Shown here piece after piece: positions 12,501 to 23,220 of a DNA stretch of 64,000 nucleotides. The DNA comes from Linnemannia elongata (taxonomy: Eukaryota > Mortierellomycota > Mortierellomycetes > Mortierellales > Mortierellaceae), in the NCBI GenBank assembly GCA_036320915.1, contig JAXBDG010000019.1:1-64000 (forward strand), in the 5' to 3' direction. The translations under genes were made by a program, and so were the position numbers. Within the stretch, counting starts at the first letter, position 1; each line of letters starts with the position of its first letter. The notes under the pieces are model-generated. The model did no database searches. It was not told the origin of the DNA and saw only the letters and a list, made by a program, of their open reading frames with translations.

Positions 12501-12719
12501 GCTGGTGGAGTGGGTGGAGGAGTGAGTGCAGGTGCTGGAGGATCATTTGGAGGAGCAAATCTCAATGGGTCGTCTGGGAACGGACCCAGTTCATTGAAGC
12601 ATCAACAGCAGGCTCAGATGCATCATCAACAACAGATGCAACTTTGGAGCCGAAATGCTGCTGCTGCTGCCGCTGCTGCCGCCGCCGCGTCGGCCACTTC
12701 TGGCCTTGCAGCCACGTAA
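6590..12719 (+). CDS. DUF1765-like large protein of unknown function
   Basis: Nine exons: 6590-7716, 8005-8087, 8484-8535, 8795-8881, 8996-9015, 9120-9498, 9627-10385, 10474-11013 and 11102-12719. All junctions are GT-AG and keep frame, giving about 1554 residues. The ATG at 6590 is chosen because the longer frame upstream starts only at GTG. The first ~375 residues are Ser/Pro/Thr-rich and disordered. The conserved core starts near the end of exon 1 and runs through exons 2-8, including a stretch reading LPDALYTDRCHYFECIIAL and a later segment ending LPGVAFGLLHALP. These resemble the fungal DUF1765 family. The C-terminal exon is again low complexity (Ser, Gly, Gln, a run of Ala) with a conserved-looking island around 11900-12480. 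No catalytic motif or membrane span was recognised. The family name is my recollection; the gene model itself is firm. Confidence 0.75.
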
Positions 12720-13121
12720 CAGTACCATCCCACTACAAACAAAAAAAAAGGACGGCTCTTTATTTAAAGCCGCGAGCAACTGCCGAGAGAACTTCCCTTA
12801 ATCCTAGTTATTTTTTTACCCGTTTTCTTTCTTTCATTTCCTTTGCTTTGTTTTTTTGCTTGTTACCCCCCTTACCTTTTTACTAAATAATAATCGCGTC
12901 TTTTTCGACTATTTGAACTAAATGAACACTAGACGTGCCTGGATGAGGTCATGTTTGGAAGAAAGGTCCAGCCCTCAACCAAAGCTTTTGGTTTTTTTAT
13001 TTTATTTTATTTTATTTTTTCTGTTTTGTTTATATGATTCAAGAAAACGTGAATGGGAGGAAAGAAGGAAGAGGAGGGAGAAGATATTGTATACTACACG
13101 AGTTCCAAAAGACAAGACGCT
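12720..13121. other. Convergent 3' regions
   Basis: About 400 bp between two converging stop codons, AT-rich with T-runs (12830-12860, 12990-13020). No gene is seen. It presumably holds both 3' UTRs and termination signals. Confidence 0.5.
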
Positions 13122-14871
13122 TTAGTCCTCGGCCAACTCGGCAAAAATGGAGGTCGAGCCACCAAGGGGTCGGGCAACAGGGACACCAGGCTGACCAGGT
13201 TGAACGATGGCATCCTTTGGAGTGACTTGCAAATCCCAGCAAGAAGCATACCACTCATTGTTGTTCAACTCCCACCGCCACTGGACCAGATAAGTCCCCG
13301 CAGTTCGGTTTTCGGGGACCCGGAAACATCCACCACAGGGGGTATGATCGGAATCCCCAGGAATATGATTACAGTTCTTGTACCTCAAAGTTGCAATCGT
13401 CATCTTCATCAACTGGGACTGGTTCGGGTCGCGAACGGTCGGGGTAGGAGGCATGTTGATGAACACTCCACGATCCCGCTCATCCTTGACGGCATGGTTC
13501 TTGGCCGGCCACCGGACACAGATCTCGTCTCCGGCCTTTACGGAGGCCATGGCACCGAATCGGCCTCCGTAAGCGCGAGAGATGGGGTTTTGGCGGGTTT
13601 CGTCGGCACCAGGTTCGTTACCGTGGAACTTGTCAGAGCAAGGGATGAAGTCGTCAGGGTCCTGTTGGTAGTGTCGGTTGGGGGATGCGGAGTCGAGGCC
13701 GCCGAAGCGGACGCCAGAGTTGACGGGGTATTGGCGCGCCCATCCGTGACATTTGCCGTGCTTGTCCGTCCACCCTATGTTTTGGTGGTTGTGTGTTTTA
13801 CCGGGGGAGAGGGAAGGGGAAAGAAGATGAATACGAATGGACGAACAGTTAGATTAATTTCGTGGATAGTCTCGAAAAGTCTGCCTTTGTTTGTTGTGGT
13901 ACAACAACATGACTAAGGTTGGTAAGAAAATGAGGAGGGGAAAGGCAGTGAGTGAGGGAGAGGTGGGTGCGTGTGTTGTGAGAGCCGAGGAAAGCGAGAG
14001 AAAGAGGGTAGGTGTGTAAAATGAGAGCAGCGAAGGACGGTGACCCGAGGAACAGTGATAAAAAAAAAAAAAAAAATGGGCGGGGTCTGATGTGTTTACG
14101 TGTGTTCTTATGTTGTTCTGATGTTGTGAGTTGAGTGTTTTTGTTTTTGACGCTAGTGATATTGCGGATATCTTGTTTTGTTTGTATGTATGTATGTATG
14201 TATCTTTGACTCTTTTTTTGTGAGTGTGTGAACAGGAGTGTTTCGAGTGCACAATTGGGAAAGAGGAGCAAGCAATCCTAACAAAGAAAGGTAGAGGACG
14301 GGAAGCGAAGGAGAGGAGGATGCGTGGATTGAAGAGTTGTAATTCTTTGTCCGCGTCGGCAGTGAGGGCGTAATAGATAAAAAAAAAGAATAAAAAGAAT
14401 AAAAAGAAAAAAGAAAAAGAAAAAGAAAAAGAAAAAAACGGAATGCTGCCATCACCATGAAAAAAGCTGATTGGGTGAGACCAGGAACAGTAGTGTATGA
14501 ACGAGACACTTGTGTGTTGGTATAACTCCAACTGGGTTTGGGTTTCTGGTTGGCTGGGTCTCGAAGGATAGTTTGTCTCTTTCCTTTTAGTGTTTTCAGG
14601 CACCAAACAGTCAATCAATCACTCAGGAACAATCCGTGGAGGGAAAGGAAGGGAGACAGGGTAAAGGGAAACGATGATGATCATGCACAGATAATGAGAG
14701 GGTGAGGGGTGGGAGAGTAAAATGTGGAGAAGAGGAAGATGGGATGGACGTACCAGGCTTGGCTGGGTCGTTGAAGCGCCAGTCGACGCAGTCTGCCCAG
14801 GAGTGGGCTTCGGCCAAGATGGCCAGAAGAGCAAAGGCTGTTGCCAAAGTGAAGAGGGACTTGAGTGGCAT
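13122..14871 (-). CDS. Secreted LPMO-like copper protein (histidine-brace fold)
   Basis: Two exons, 14871-14754 and 13774-13122, split by an unusually long 979-bp intron; 256 residues. A signal peptide of about 22 residues ends ...ILAEA, so the mature protein would begin HSWADC with a free N-terminal histidine, the hallmark of lytic polysaccharide monooxygenases. A second histidine lies in the segment RWPAKNHAV. Near the C-terminus, EWYASCWDLQV matches the conserved Tyr/Cys/Asp stretch that closes many LPMO domains. Many cysteines point to disulfides. The expected role is oxidative cleavage of an extracellular polysaccharide (possibly wall chitin or plant polymer); which AA family and which substrate cannot be told from sequence by eye. 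No carbohydrate-binding module or GPI signal is visible. The intron is rich in simple repeats, including an A15 run near 14058-14072. Confidence 0.78.
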
Positions 14872-16079
14872 TATGGTGACGGTGATGGAATTATGGCCGT
14901 GTATGAGGAGGATGGGATGGGATGGGATGGGAAGGAGGGTTGATTATCGAAAGGAGACGAGAGAGAAAAGGACAATCGGTGTGCAGAGATGAGAGGAAGG
15001 TGAGGAGTACGGGACGTAAGGTTGAGGAGAGGGAAAGAGGAGGGCGAGGAGGAGTGGAGGGGGGTAGGGATAGAGGGAAGGGAGCGTGAAAGTGGGAAGG
15101 CGTGAGTGGGGCAAGGAGCAAAAAAGAAGTGAAAAGTGGGCGGCCCTTTCATTTTTATAACTTTTTTTACCGAGAGAATGAGTTGTAGTCTGCGTTGAGC
15201 ATCTGTCTGTGTGTGAAAAGTGTATGCGTGCTTGTGAGTGTGCGAAGTATGCGGAAGGAAAGAAGGAATAAACACAGAGTGCATCCACCCCTGCCCAAGG
15301 GAAGTGAAACATGGTGAAGTCAAAAATTGATTTCTCAGTGTTCTTTTTCAACTGGGTCGTACACCCATCAAATGCAATTAGGAACAAACACTTCGTTGTT
15401 CTTTCATTCCTGTGTTTGTTCGTATGAGGGATCTGGATGAGTGTGTAGAAGGAATTGAATAAGATCACTCCACTTGGAGCCTAGAGAGCCAGAGTCGATG
15501 GCTGCCCCGGGCAACCCTTCTCAGGGGATACCAGTCCTCCTGCTTTCATTTCATGAAGGGTTACCTTTTATCGTCTCGTTTCCTATTTTCCTAACACCCG
15601 ACGGAATCTCTAGATTTTCCATTTCAAAACTATCGAAGAAGAAACATCATCTGGCTCACTCGGCTAGCAAAGCAGCGAGAGCAGAGAAAGAAAGGGGTGA
15701 GGAAGGAACATCTCTTGCACTTGCCCTCATAGATGATCTAAGCCAATGTAGCTGGCGTGCTAGCTGATGTTCATTTTGAGGCAACAGACAGAGACCAAGC
15801 CATTGCTGGGGTAGTCATGATGAGAGTAGGGAGCAACAGAGTGTGTTTTCCGGGTAAGGTTTTTCTAGAGAGAATGACATGGTGCGTGGTCTGAAATTAC
15901 AACTTGAAATGAATATGGTGACTGCTCGATGAACTCGACTCCTTGAAGTGTGGTCTGACTCGCCTGCATGGGAGGAGTAGAGTTCAAGAAAGAGATCTCG
16001 CTGTTGAATGGGGATTCTCTTCCTCACACCCTCACACCCTCACTCCACAACAACCACAACTCACCACTCATTATTATCA
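14872..16079. other. Divergent intergenic region
   Basis: About 1.2 kb between two divergent starts. The left half (14880-15130) is purine-rich on the plus strand, that is pyrimidine-rich in the sense of the LPMO-like gene. The last ~70 bp before 16080 are CT/CA-rich in the sense of the next gene. No open frame with an ATG and coding character was found. Confidence 0.5.
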
Positions 16080-17176
16080 ATGCGCAAGCCATTCCTTCAA
16101 CTCGCCCTCGCAAAGGCAAAGGGTCTGCCTCCAAAACCCTTCCAGACCACACTCACCGCAACGAGCTCATGGCCATTCACAATCGACCGACCAGCATCCA
16201 CCACTCGCCCAACCAGGATAGCAGTCCTCGACTCGTCATTCAACCCTCCAACCAAGGCGCACTACCAGCTCCTCAAGGCTGCCGCTCGAGTCGGGTGTGA
16301 TGCTGTGTTGCTGTTGCTTGCGACTAACAATGTTGACAAGGGCCTGACAGGTGCAGGAGCTGTTGAGCGACTGGAGATGATGGAGGCTGTGGCTATGGAC
16401 TCGATTCGCAATGAGAAGGAGGACCCTGCTCTCCGTCATATGGCCGTTGGACTCACTGTAAGTTTCTGTAGAGGCAGAAGTGAGAGTGGAAGTTTAGTTG
16501 CTTGACGTACTGTCTTCTCTTTTTGTATATTTTTGGTTTGTGTGCCTGAGTGTGTACCTGACTTGGTGCGTCCATATACAACATGGTGACAGGGATTGCA
16601 CCATAGTAAAATAAGGAAGCCAAAAATAACTGTTAATCTACTTGTCTCCATTCATCACTCTAGATCCATGCAAGATTTATGGACAAGGCACAACCGATCT
16701 TGGACAACTACCCACCCAACACTGTCCAGCTCTCATGGATTATGGGCCACGATACCATGACTCGACTCTTTGACCCCAAGTACTACAATGATGTCCATGC
16801 GGACATGGCGCCATTCTTTGAACAGTGTGATGTCATTTGCTCGTCTAGGCCTGGGTATGGTACTCGAGATGAGATGATGAAGTTTGTGGAGGCGAGTGGG
16901 CATAGCAAGAAGGTCACCCTGGTTGATATCCCTGATGATGATGAAGAAGAACAGAAGGTTGGCGCTCTAGCCATCGAAGGCGATGTTGGTAGTGAAGGAG
17001 GAGGAAGAGCTGAGACCACTATGACAAAGATAAATGCACGTGGCATTCAGGTCAAGGAGATGTCGTCGACGGTGGTGAGGAATGCGATCAAGAGCCAGGA
17101 CTGGACCCTGGTCGAACGATGTGTCCTTCCATCGGTCCGACAGCTTATCGAGAAGAATGGACTCTACATCGAGTGA
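16080..17176 (+). CDS. Nicotinamide mononucleotide adenylyltransferase, Pof1 type
   Basis: Exons 16080-16457 and 16664-17176 (phase-0 GTAAGT...TAG intron), 296 residues. It should catalyse NMN + ATP to NAD + PPi in the NAD salvage/biosynthesis route. The nucleotidyltransferase Rossmann signature is visible as SSFNPPTKAH near residue 50 (equivalent of the GSFNPxHxGH motif), followed by the helix that packs on it. Near the C-terminus, SSTVVRNAI corresponds to the ISSTxVR motif that binds ATP phosphates. Overall it looks closer to the yeast Pof1 branch than to Nma1/2. The ATG at 16080 is preferred because the preceding 70 bp read like a CT/CA-rich leader; an in-frame ATG at 16008 would add 24 residues. 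The N-terminal ~30 residues are basic and could be a mitochondrial presequence, which is inference. Confidence 0.82.
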
Positions 17177-18597
17177 ACCTGCGTATGATAGTTCAACTGG
17201 TGCTTTTTTTTTCCTATTCCCTTTTCACATACATATTAATACCCTCACCCCGATTAGACCGATAGAAACAGCTTACTTCCACGCACGTAGATGTACTGTA
17301 CATTTGAGCCTACAGAAGCAACAATAAAAAGGCACAACTCCCAAATTAAACGCCGCACATTCATCCAACAACCACAATGTCCATCCACACATCCGCACAC
17401 ACATACTACATTCAATCGTCTGCCCATTCCTATCTCTTTCATATCAGTCCACGGTTGGACAGACGTACATCTACTCAACTTCCTGCACTCTGCCTGCACT
17501 CTGTATGTTTGTGTTCACAAAAAAAAATGCAACGGTTCGATTGCTACAACAACGAACAAGAGAGCACCGTTGATTTTTTTTTTGTTGTTGTTAGAGTTCA
17601 TGTTTGCTGATATGGCGGACTGGGAACCCACGCTGCGCGCATTTGTTTACTTTGCCTCACCAATGGGCAAGCTTTTTTTACACTTTTTGTTGTCAACTGC
17701 ACACTTGGGCATCTATCCCCCTGCTTGCTTGATCGGCCTACTCCGACGGAAACAGAAAAAAAAAAAAAAAAAAAAAAGAGTGAGCACGAGAGTGAAGTAG
17801 TGGAGGAGCAACAACCACACCAACATATCACAATAGAAAAAAAGGTAGCACTTGAACCAACCGTTATTATTTGTTGTCGCTCGACTTTTTCAAAAGAACT
17901 TGTTGCTAGTCTATCCCATTTTATGGCATGTTCATCTTTTGTTCATTTTGCTGCTTCTCTGAGTAAAGTTGAATGAATGCTACAGGTCGGTGAGAAAGTC
18001 AGTGGATGTCAAAGAAAGTTGTGCTCATCTGCGCAGGTCTTCTCTCTCTTGTGTTTGCTGGCTGTTGGCTGTTGGATGTAGGATGTTGCAATGTGTTGGT
18101 CCTCATCTGCAGGTCCATGTGGCAACCAAAACTCCCCTCACTGGATCTTTCTGTCCGTCTCTCTGACGCTATCACTGGTTGACCTTTTTTTTATTCGTCG
18201 TTTTTGTTTTCTTTGTTCGTCGTTTCTGTCTCCATCTCTCCTTCCGAACCTATGCACGTCTATCTATTCTATTCCATAGTCAATGTCCGGTTTATCGTTC
18301 TCGTAGCCCGTTCTCCTTTTCTTCACGGCCAATCCCTTTTTTTTAGTTGTCATTAGCCACCTAAAAGGTATATACATCCTTTCTGGTTCATGGATACCTC
18401 CTTTTTAGCGTACTGCATTCTTCCTCTTAGTGTCGTACTCTCTCCTCTTAGCTCCTTTTCAAAGGTCCCAGGTTCCTTTCCTTTCTCTTGCCTTCTCCCC
18501 TGGATTGACTCTTTTTTTTTTCTTTTTTTTCAGCGTTTGTGTGGATGTGCATCGGGATCAGGGTCATGCCAGTGATCCAACCTGGGAGAGAAAAGGC

Positions 18598-18598
<1 letters not shown>

Positions 18599-18629
<31 letters not shown>
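18599..18629. repeat. (AG)n microsatellite
   Basis: About 15 uninterrupted AG units in non-coding DNA upstream of GALE. Confidence 0.9.
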
Positions 18630-18633
<4 letters not shown>

Positions 18634-19051
18634 ACAAAGGAGAGAGAAGAGACAAAGGAGGGAAGAGAAGGGGCAACGGGATAGGAAAGAAGAGAAGAGA
18701 ACGAGAGAAAGATGAAGAAAACAAAAAAGCTAAGCAGAAAAGGAGGACTTGTTATCATTAACCCATATCGGAAGAGCAACGAACACAGGCATCCTTACTT
18801 TTCAACTTTCTTGCTCGCCCGATGATCTGCCGTGGTCGTTTTTGTTAGCTTGGCATGGGATGGCATAGAATGGCCTGGTGTGTCATCTCTATCTCCTTTT
18901 GCCTGTGCATTCGCATTCTCTTCTGCTTAAAAAAAAAAGGAACCGGATAGAGTAGTTGCTATGAAGGAAGGTGTCCAAGAAGTAAACGGCAAAAAGGGTT
19001 TTTAGTTGCATGTCCTTTCAACCAAACCAGGGTTAGCCAACACAACAATAG

Positions 19052-19054
<3 letters not shown>

Positions 19055-19096
<42 letters not shown>
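19055..19096. repeat. (TC)n microsatellite
   Basis: About 21 uninterrupted TC units. Its strand sense is the same as that of the pyrimidine-rich leader closer to GALE. Confidence 0.9.
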
Positions 19097-19099
<3 letters not shown>

Positions 19100-19815
19100 C
19101 TTCCATGAACATTCGCCATTGTTGTTGTTTGTTTGGTTTGTTTGTTTGTTTGCTTGTGAACAAGTATTTTTGTTATTACTGCACTCTCTTTTCATACTAC
19201 GCTTACAACGAATAAATTATGGTTGCCAGCCAGTTGCCTGGCCCCCCTCCCCCTCTCTTCTTTCGTCCCTGCCCTCTCCCTGCTCTTTGTTTGTGCTCTC
19301 TGTTCTCACTGTCTCTCCACCCAAATTATCCCCTTCGTTATCTCTTTTCTATCCGTCCGTCTGTCCGTCCTGTCCATTCGTCGGTCTGTCTGTTGTCCCT
19401 TCTTCCGTCGTCCTTTTTTATCTCTTTTCTTCTTCTTTCTCTTTCTCCTCTTCTTCTTTCCTCTCTCCTTCCTTCCCTTTGTCTTTCCACCCCCCACAAT
19501 ATCTACACCCTTCCTTCCCTTCCCTTTTTCACCTTCTCTCTCTCTTTCCTCACCGCTTCCCTCACTTCGTTAATCTTCCATCACCGCTGCTCCATCTCAG
19601 CCCTCTTGCTCATCAACTTCATCTCTTTTCACGCCATCATCCACTCCGCCCTTCATCATCATCATCAGAGAACTTTTCTCATCTCTTCTCTCCTACCCCT
19701 CTCTCAATACTAATACATTTTCCCTAGTTTTTGATTGTCCTGCTGGCCGGGGCACTCACCATCACATATCTTTTCCACCATTCCACACAACACTTTCTCC
19801 GGCCTTCAAGAGCCA

Positions 19816-21114
19816 ATGACTCTCGCCTCTCAAAACGCCAACAACAACGACCAGGAGGTCATCCTTGTCACCGGCGGCGCCGGTTTCATTGGCTCTCACA
19901 CCGTTGTCCAGCTCCTCACCCTGGGCAAGCGCTTGGTCATCATTGACAACCTCTGCAACTCGTCCGAGGAGGCCCTCCACCGTGCCAAGGTCCTGGCGGA
20001 TAACAAGGGTTCTCTGGTCTTCCATAAGGTCGATCTCCTCGATGCTGCTGGCATGGAACACATCTTCCAGCTCTACACCTTCTCTGCCTGCATCCATTTC
20101 GCCGGCCTCAAGGCCGTCGGCGAGTCTGCCCAAATCCCTCTTGGTTACTATCAGACTAATGTCACCGGCTCTCTCAACCTAATCCAGCTCCTCCAAAAGT
20201 ACAACTGCAAGAACTTGATCTTTTCCTCGTCCGCCACCGTCTACGGCCTCCCCACCTCCAAGGACCCCATCAACGAGGATGCCCCCATCGGAGCCTTGAA
20301 CCCCTACGGTCGCACCAAGCAATACATCGAGGAGATTCTTGCCGACATTGCCGTCAGCGAGCCCGACCAGTGGAACATTATCCTCCTCCGGTACTTCAAC
20401 CCCGTCGGCGCACACGAGTCTGGCAAGATTGGTGAGGACCCCAACGGTATCCCAAACAACCTGATGCCTTTTGTCGCCCAGGTCGCTATTGGACGCCGCC
20501 CAGTCATCAGCGTTTTTGGAGACGACTATGACTCCCCAGACGGCACCGGAGTCCGCGACTACATTCACATTGTTGACCTTGCCCGCGGACACGTCGCTGC
20601 TCTGAAGAAGCTCGAGACAGCACAAAGCACCGGCAGAACGTTAGGTTGTGTCGCCTACAACTTGGGATCGGGTGTCGGATACTCCGTCATGGACATGATC
20701 CACACGATGTCCAAGGCCGTTGGTAGATCGTTGCCATACAAGGTCGTTGGCCGGAGGGCAGGCGATGTTGGTACCGTGATTGCAGATCCTTCGCGGTCGT
20801 TTAAGGAGCTTGGCTGGAAGGCAGAAAAGACCTTGCAGGACATGTGCGACGATCTCTGGCGCTGGCAGACCCAGAACCCCGACGGATATACCACCGCAGA
20901 AGAGACTTCGGCCCCCACCACACCCACACCGGCACCTCACTCAGCCTTTGTCCTTCCCACCACACTTTTGCCTATTGTCACCTCTGTGCCCAAGGCGCCA
21001 CTAAAGTCGATCTCGGTCGAGACTGGTGCATCTGTGCCATCAACATCCCTGGCTTCGACTCGATCGCCCGCCAGTTCCCCCGCGCCAGGAATCAACAGCA
21101 ACCATTTGTTTTAA
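19816..21114 (+). CDS. GALE: UDP-glucose 4-epimerase
   Basis: Single exon, 432 residues. It interconverts UDP-glucose and UDP-galactose (Leloir pathway and supply of UDP-galactose for glycans) in the cytosol. The NAD-binding Rossmann motif TGGAGFIGSHT lies near residues 18-28. Ser139 in SSSATVYG and the YGRTK motif (Tyr164, Lys168) give the short-chain dehydrogenase catalytic set. The conserved RYFNPVGAH segment and the RRAGDVG segment that contacts the nucleotide are also present. After about residue 355 there is a Thr/Ser/Pro-rich tail that is not part of the fold. Unlike Saccharomyces Gal10 there is no fused mutarotase domain. The ATG at 19816 is the first in frame; upstream codons in frame contain no other ATG. 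Codon choice is strongly C-ending, consistent with high expression. Confidence 0.95.
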   Translation: MTLASQNANNNDQEVILVTGGAGFIGSHTVVQLLTLGKRLVIIDNLCNSSEEALHRAKVLADNKGSLVFHKVDLLDAAGMEHIFQLYTFSACIHFAGLKAVGESAQIPLGYYQTNVTGSLNLIQLLQKYNCKNLIFSSSATVYGLPTSKDPINEDAPIGALNPYGRTKQYIEEILADIAVSEPDQWNIILLRYFNPVGAHESGKIGEDPNGIPNNLMPFVAQVAIGRRPVISVFGDDYDSPDGTGVRDYIHIVDLARGHVAALKKLETAQSTGRTLGCVAYNLGSGVGYSVMDMIHTMSKAVGRSLPYKVVGRRAGDVGTVIADPSRSFKELGWKAEKTLQDMCDDLWRWQTQNPDGYTTAEETSAPTTPTPAPHSAFVLPTTLLPIVTSVPKAPLKSISVETGASVPSTSLASTRSPASSPAPGINSNHLF

Positions 21115-23220
21115 ACCCTAAAAAAAGACAATGGACAGGACCAGCGAGCGGAGGACAGAGATTGGACTGAGAAAGAGCATCAACAACAAGACCATTCGCA
21201 ACCAGAGGAAGGGGAGGGGAGGAGGAGGACGATGGGTCCTGGTGTCGATGGAGAGAGAATGGAACGAGCCAAGGATGCCTGCCATGCGATGCGACTGACG
21301 GCCAAGATTGGACCCTGAGTGTTTTCTATGGACACACGAGAGGGTACAGTGTCGCTGTGTCTATTTTAGTGAGTAGTGCCGTCGTTAAGTTCGTCAATTC
21401 AGGCACACCCACACCCACTGGACTGAACTGGACCCTTGGCTGTTCCATCTCTTCACTGTACAGCACCAATCAGAGTGCGTTATCATGTTTCACCTTAATT
21501 CTCTGATCAATCACAAATCACCTTTCTTTCTTGTACCTCTGGATGGCGCGTTCACCTTGTTTTTGTTATCTTTTCTCTCTTCTCCACTTCTTCTATGCTT
21601 TGTTCAATCCATGGTCACCTTTGCAAGTCATTTTTACATTTACACATCCTCATACCAGTACAATAACTCTCCACTAATAATAACATATTCCTTTTCAAAG
21701 ACTACTCTGTTCGTCATTCCTGAATGTTTGCCATGTTCATATGTTAAACGAGAGTCTTGGATGACAGAGGAGGAGGAAAAGGAAACCACCGCTTGTAACA
21801 GAATAAGGGCCATCACATCCGTCCATCCTCTTGTCTCTGACCCCTTCATCATCGTCCCACTCCTGTCCTTCCCCTGATACCAACTCGCTTTTTGTATCTT
21901 TTTTTTCCAGCTCGGCTTGGTGCTATTCTCTTTCTCTCCCTGATGTTTGTCTCGTTCCCGACTGGTTCCTTGGCTAGCGTTTATCATAGACCCCCGCGTT
22001 TTTTTGTACAAGGGCGAAATCCCTCATCCTCCTTTCCCTACTGTTCTCTGTCCCCGCGCATGCATACACAGGCAGTTCTCCTTCCTGAAAAATGTTGACC
22101 CTCTTCCGGGGACGATGAGGTTATTTTTATCTCAACACCCTGACTGATATCTCCAGACATAATACATATTCACGCATCGTGAGAGAGAGAGAGAGAGAAA
22201 GAGAGCCGAGAAGAACATTAAAATGCCTGGTAGAAAGTTCAGACTGAACTGTGGTCGTCTCTGCATCGCGCACTCTTTCGTGATTTTGGGAATCTTTTTT
22301 TTTTTTTTACTTTTTCACATTAACGACATTGCCTTACCAAACAAAAAAGAAAGGTATATGTGAGGAAGTTATGAGATTAAAACGAACCAGATTCCAACTT
22401 GTATCATAATTAAACTTCTTCTTTTTGACCTTAAAGACTGAGCTATTGGAATGAACAAAAAGAAGGGTTATCAAGCATTCCTTGGGGCTGTTGCAAAAAA
22501 AAAAAAAAAAAAAAAAAAAATAGAATGACTATGTGGAGAAGTGGGAGTATGTTGGAATGTTTATTGTTTTGTCTCATTTGTGTTCCTGTCTGTGCGTGCA
22601 CGTTTTTTTTATTTTTTATTTTTTTTATCTTTTATCTCATGGTAGCACCGAAAGTATGTGCACGGTCATTTAGGGAGGGCGTCGACATGACTGATATCCA
22701 ATCTTTTTCATCTTTTAGTTACCACTGCGACTGCTGTCCCCCCCCCTTCCCGTTCTTGTTGTGCTTTTTGTGTACCTTAACTCATCTACATGGGCATGTG
22801 GCATGTCACACGCCCTCCAGTTTGCATAAACAAAAGGATGGTGGATGGTGGGGCATGATCGTTCATGCTGGCAGTTTACTTACACGACTTGAAAAAAATA
22901 ATAAACTATGGGGGATAGGCAATGTGTATCGACTTCATCCTGGCAGAACGTAAAAGAAAAAAAAAATAACAGAGAACATGATATTCTAATAGCCGTGGAG
23001 TTGCTGTACTTCACTTGTAGATCTCTGTTTTCAGAAAAGACGAATGAGGGGGAAAAAAGGGAAGTTTGTTGTACGGGTTTTTTTGTTTTGTTTTGGTTGT
23101 CTTTTTTATTTTTTTCCTTATTTTTCTCTGCGGGAGACGAGGGGCATACTACGGGTCAGGTCAAGATTGGGGATATCAAAAAGAGAGGACAAAGGTGTTT
23201 TAAAAAGCCAGTTGGGAGGA
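21115..23220. other. 2.1-kb convergent intergenic region
   Basis: Holds the 3' ends of GALE and of the membrane protein gene. Features seen are a GA-rich block 21190-21240, a short (GA)n at 22181-22202, an A26 run at 22495-22520 and T-rich tracts at 22600-22640. No gene is supported. Confidence 0.5.
22495..22520. repeat. A26 homopolymer
   Basis: An uninterrupted run of 26 A in intergenic DNA. It is not accompanied by target duplications that I can see, so it is read as a simple repeat rather than a retrogene tail. Confidence 0.85.

Larger units (their letters stand above)
17177..19815. other. 2.6-kb intergenic region, repeat-rich, upstream of GALE
   Basis: No gene is supported. It contains an A22 run (17756-17777), an (AG)n tract (about 18599-18629) and a (TC)n tract (about 19055-19096). 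About 500 bp (19240-19730) are strongly pyrimidine-rich and lead up to the GALE start, probably promoter plus 5' leader. Long frames here are products of CT-rich sequence. Confidence 0.55.

Noticed and set aside
16008..16079. Upstream in-frame ATG of the NMN adenylyltransferase
   Set aside because: The extra residues are Ser/Thr/His repeats translated from a CT/CA-rich leader; 16080 fits the family N-terminus better, although 16008 is not excluded.
19119..19727. 200-codon frame upstream of GALE
   Set aside because: Composition is pure CT-rich leader (Ser/Leu/Phe/Pro only); overlapping frames are equally open.
20179..20625. 148-codon minus-strand frame inside GALE
   Set aside because: Antisense shadow of a strongly C-ending coding sequence.
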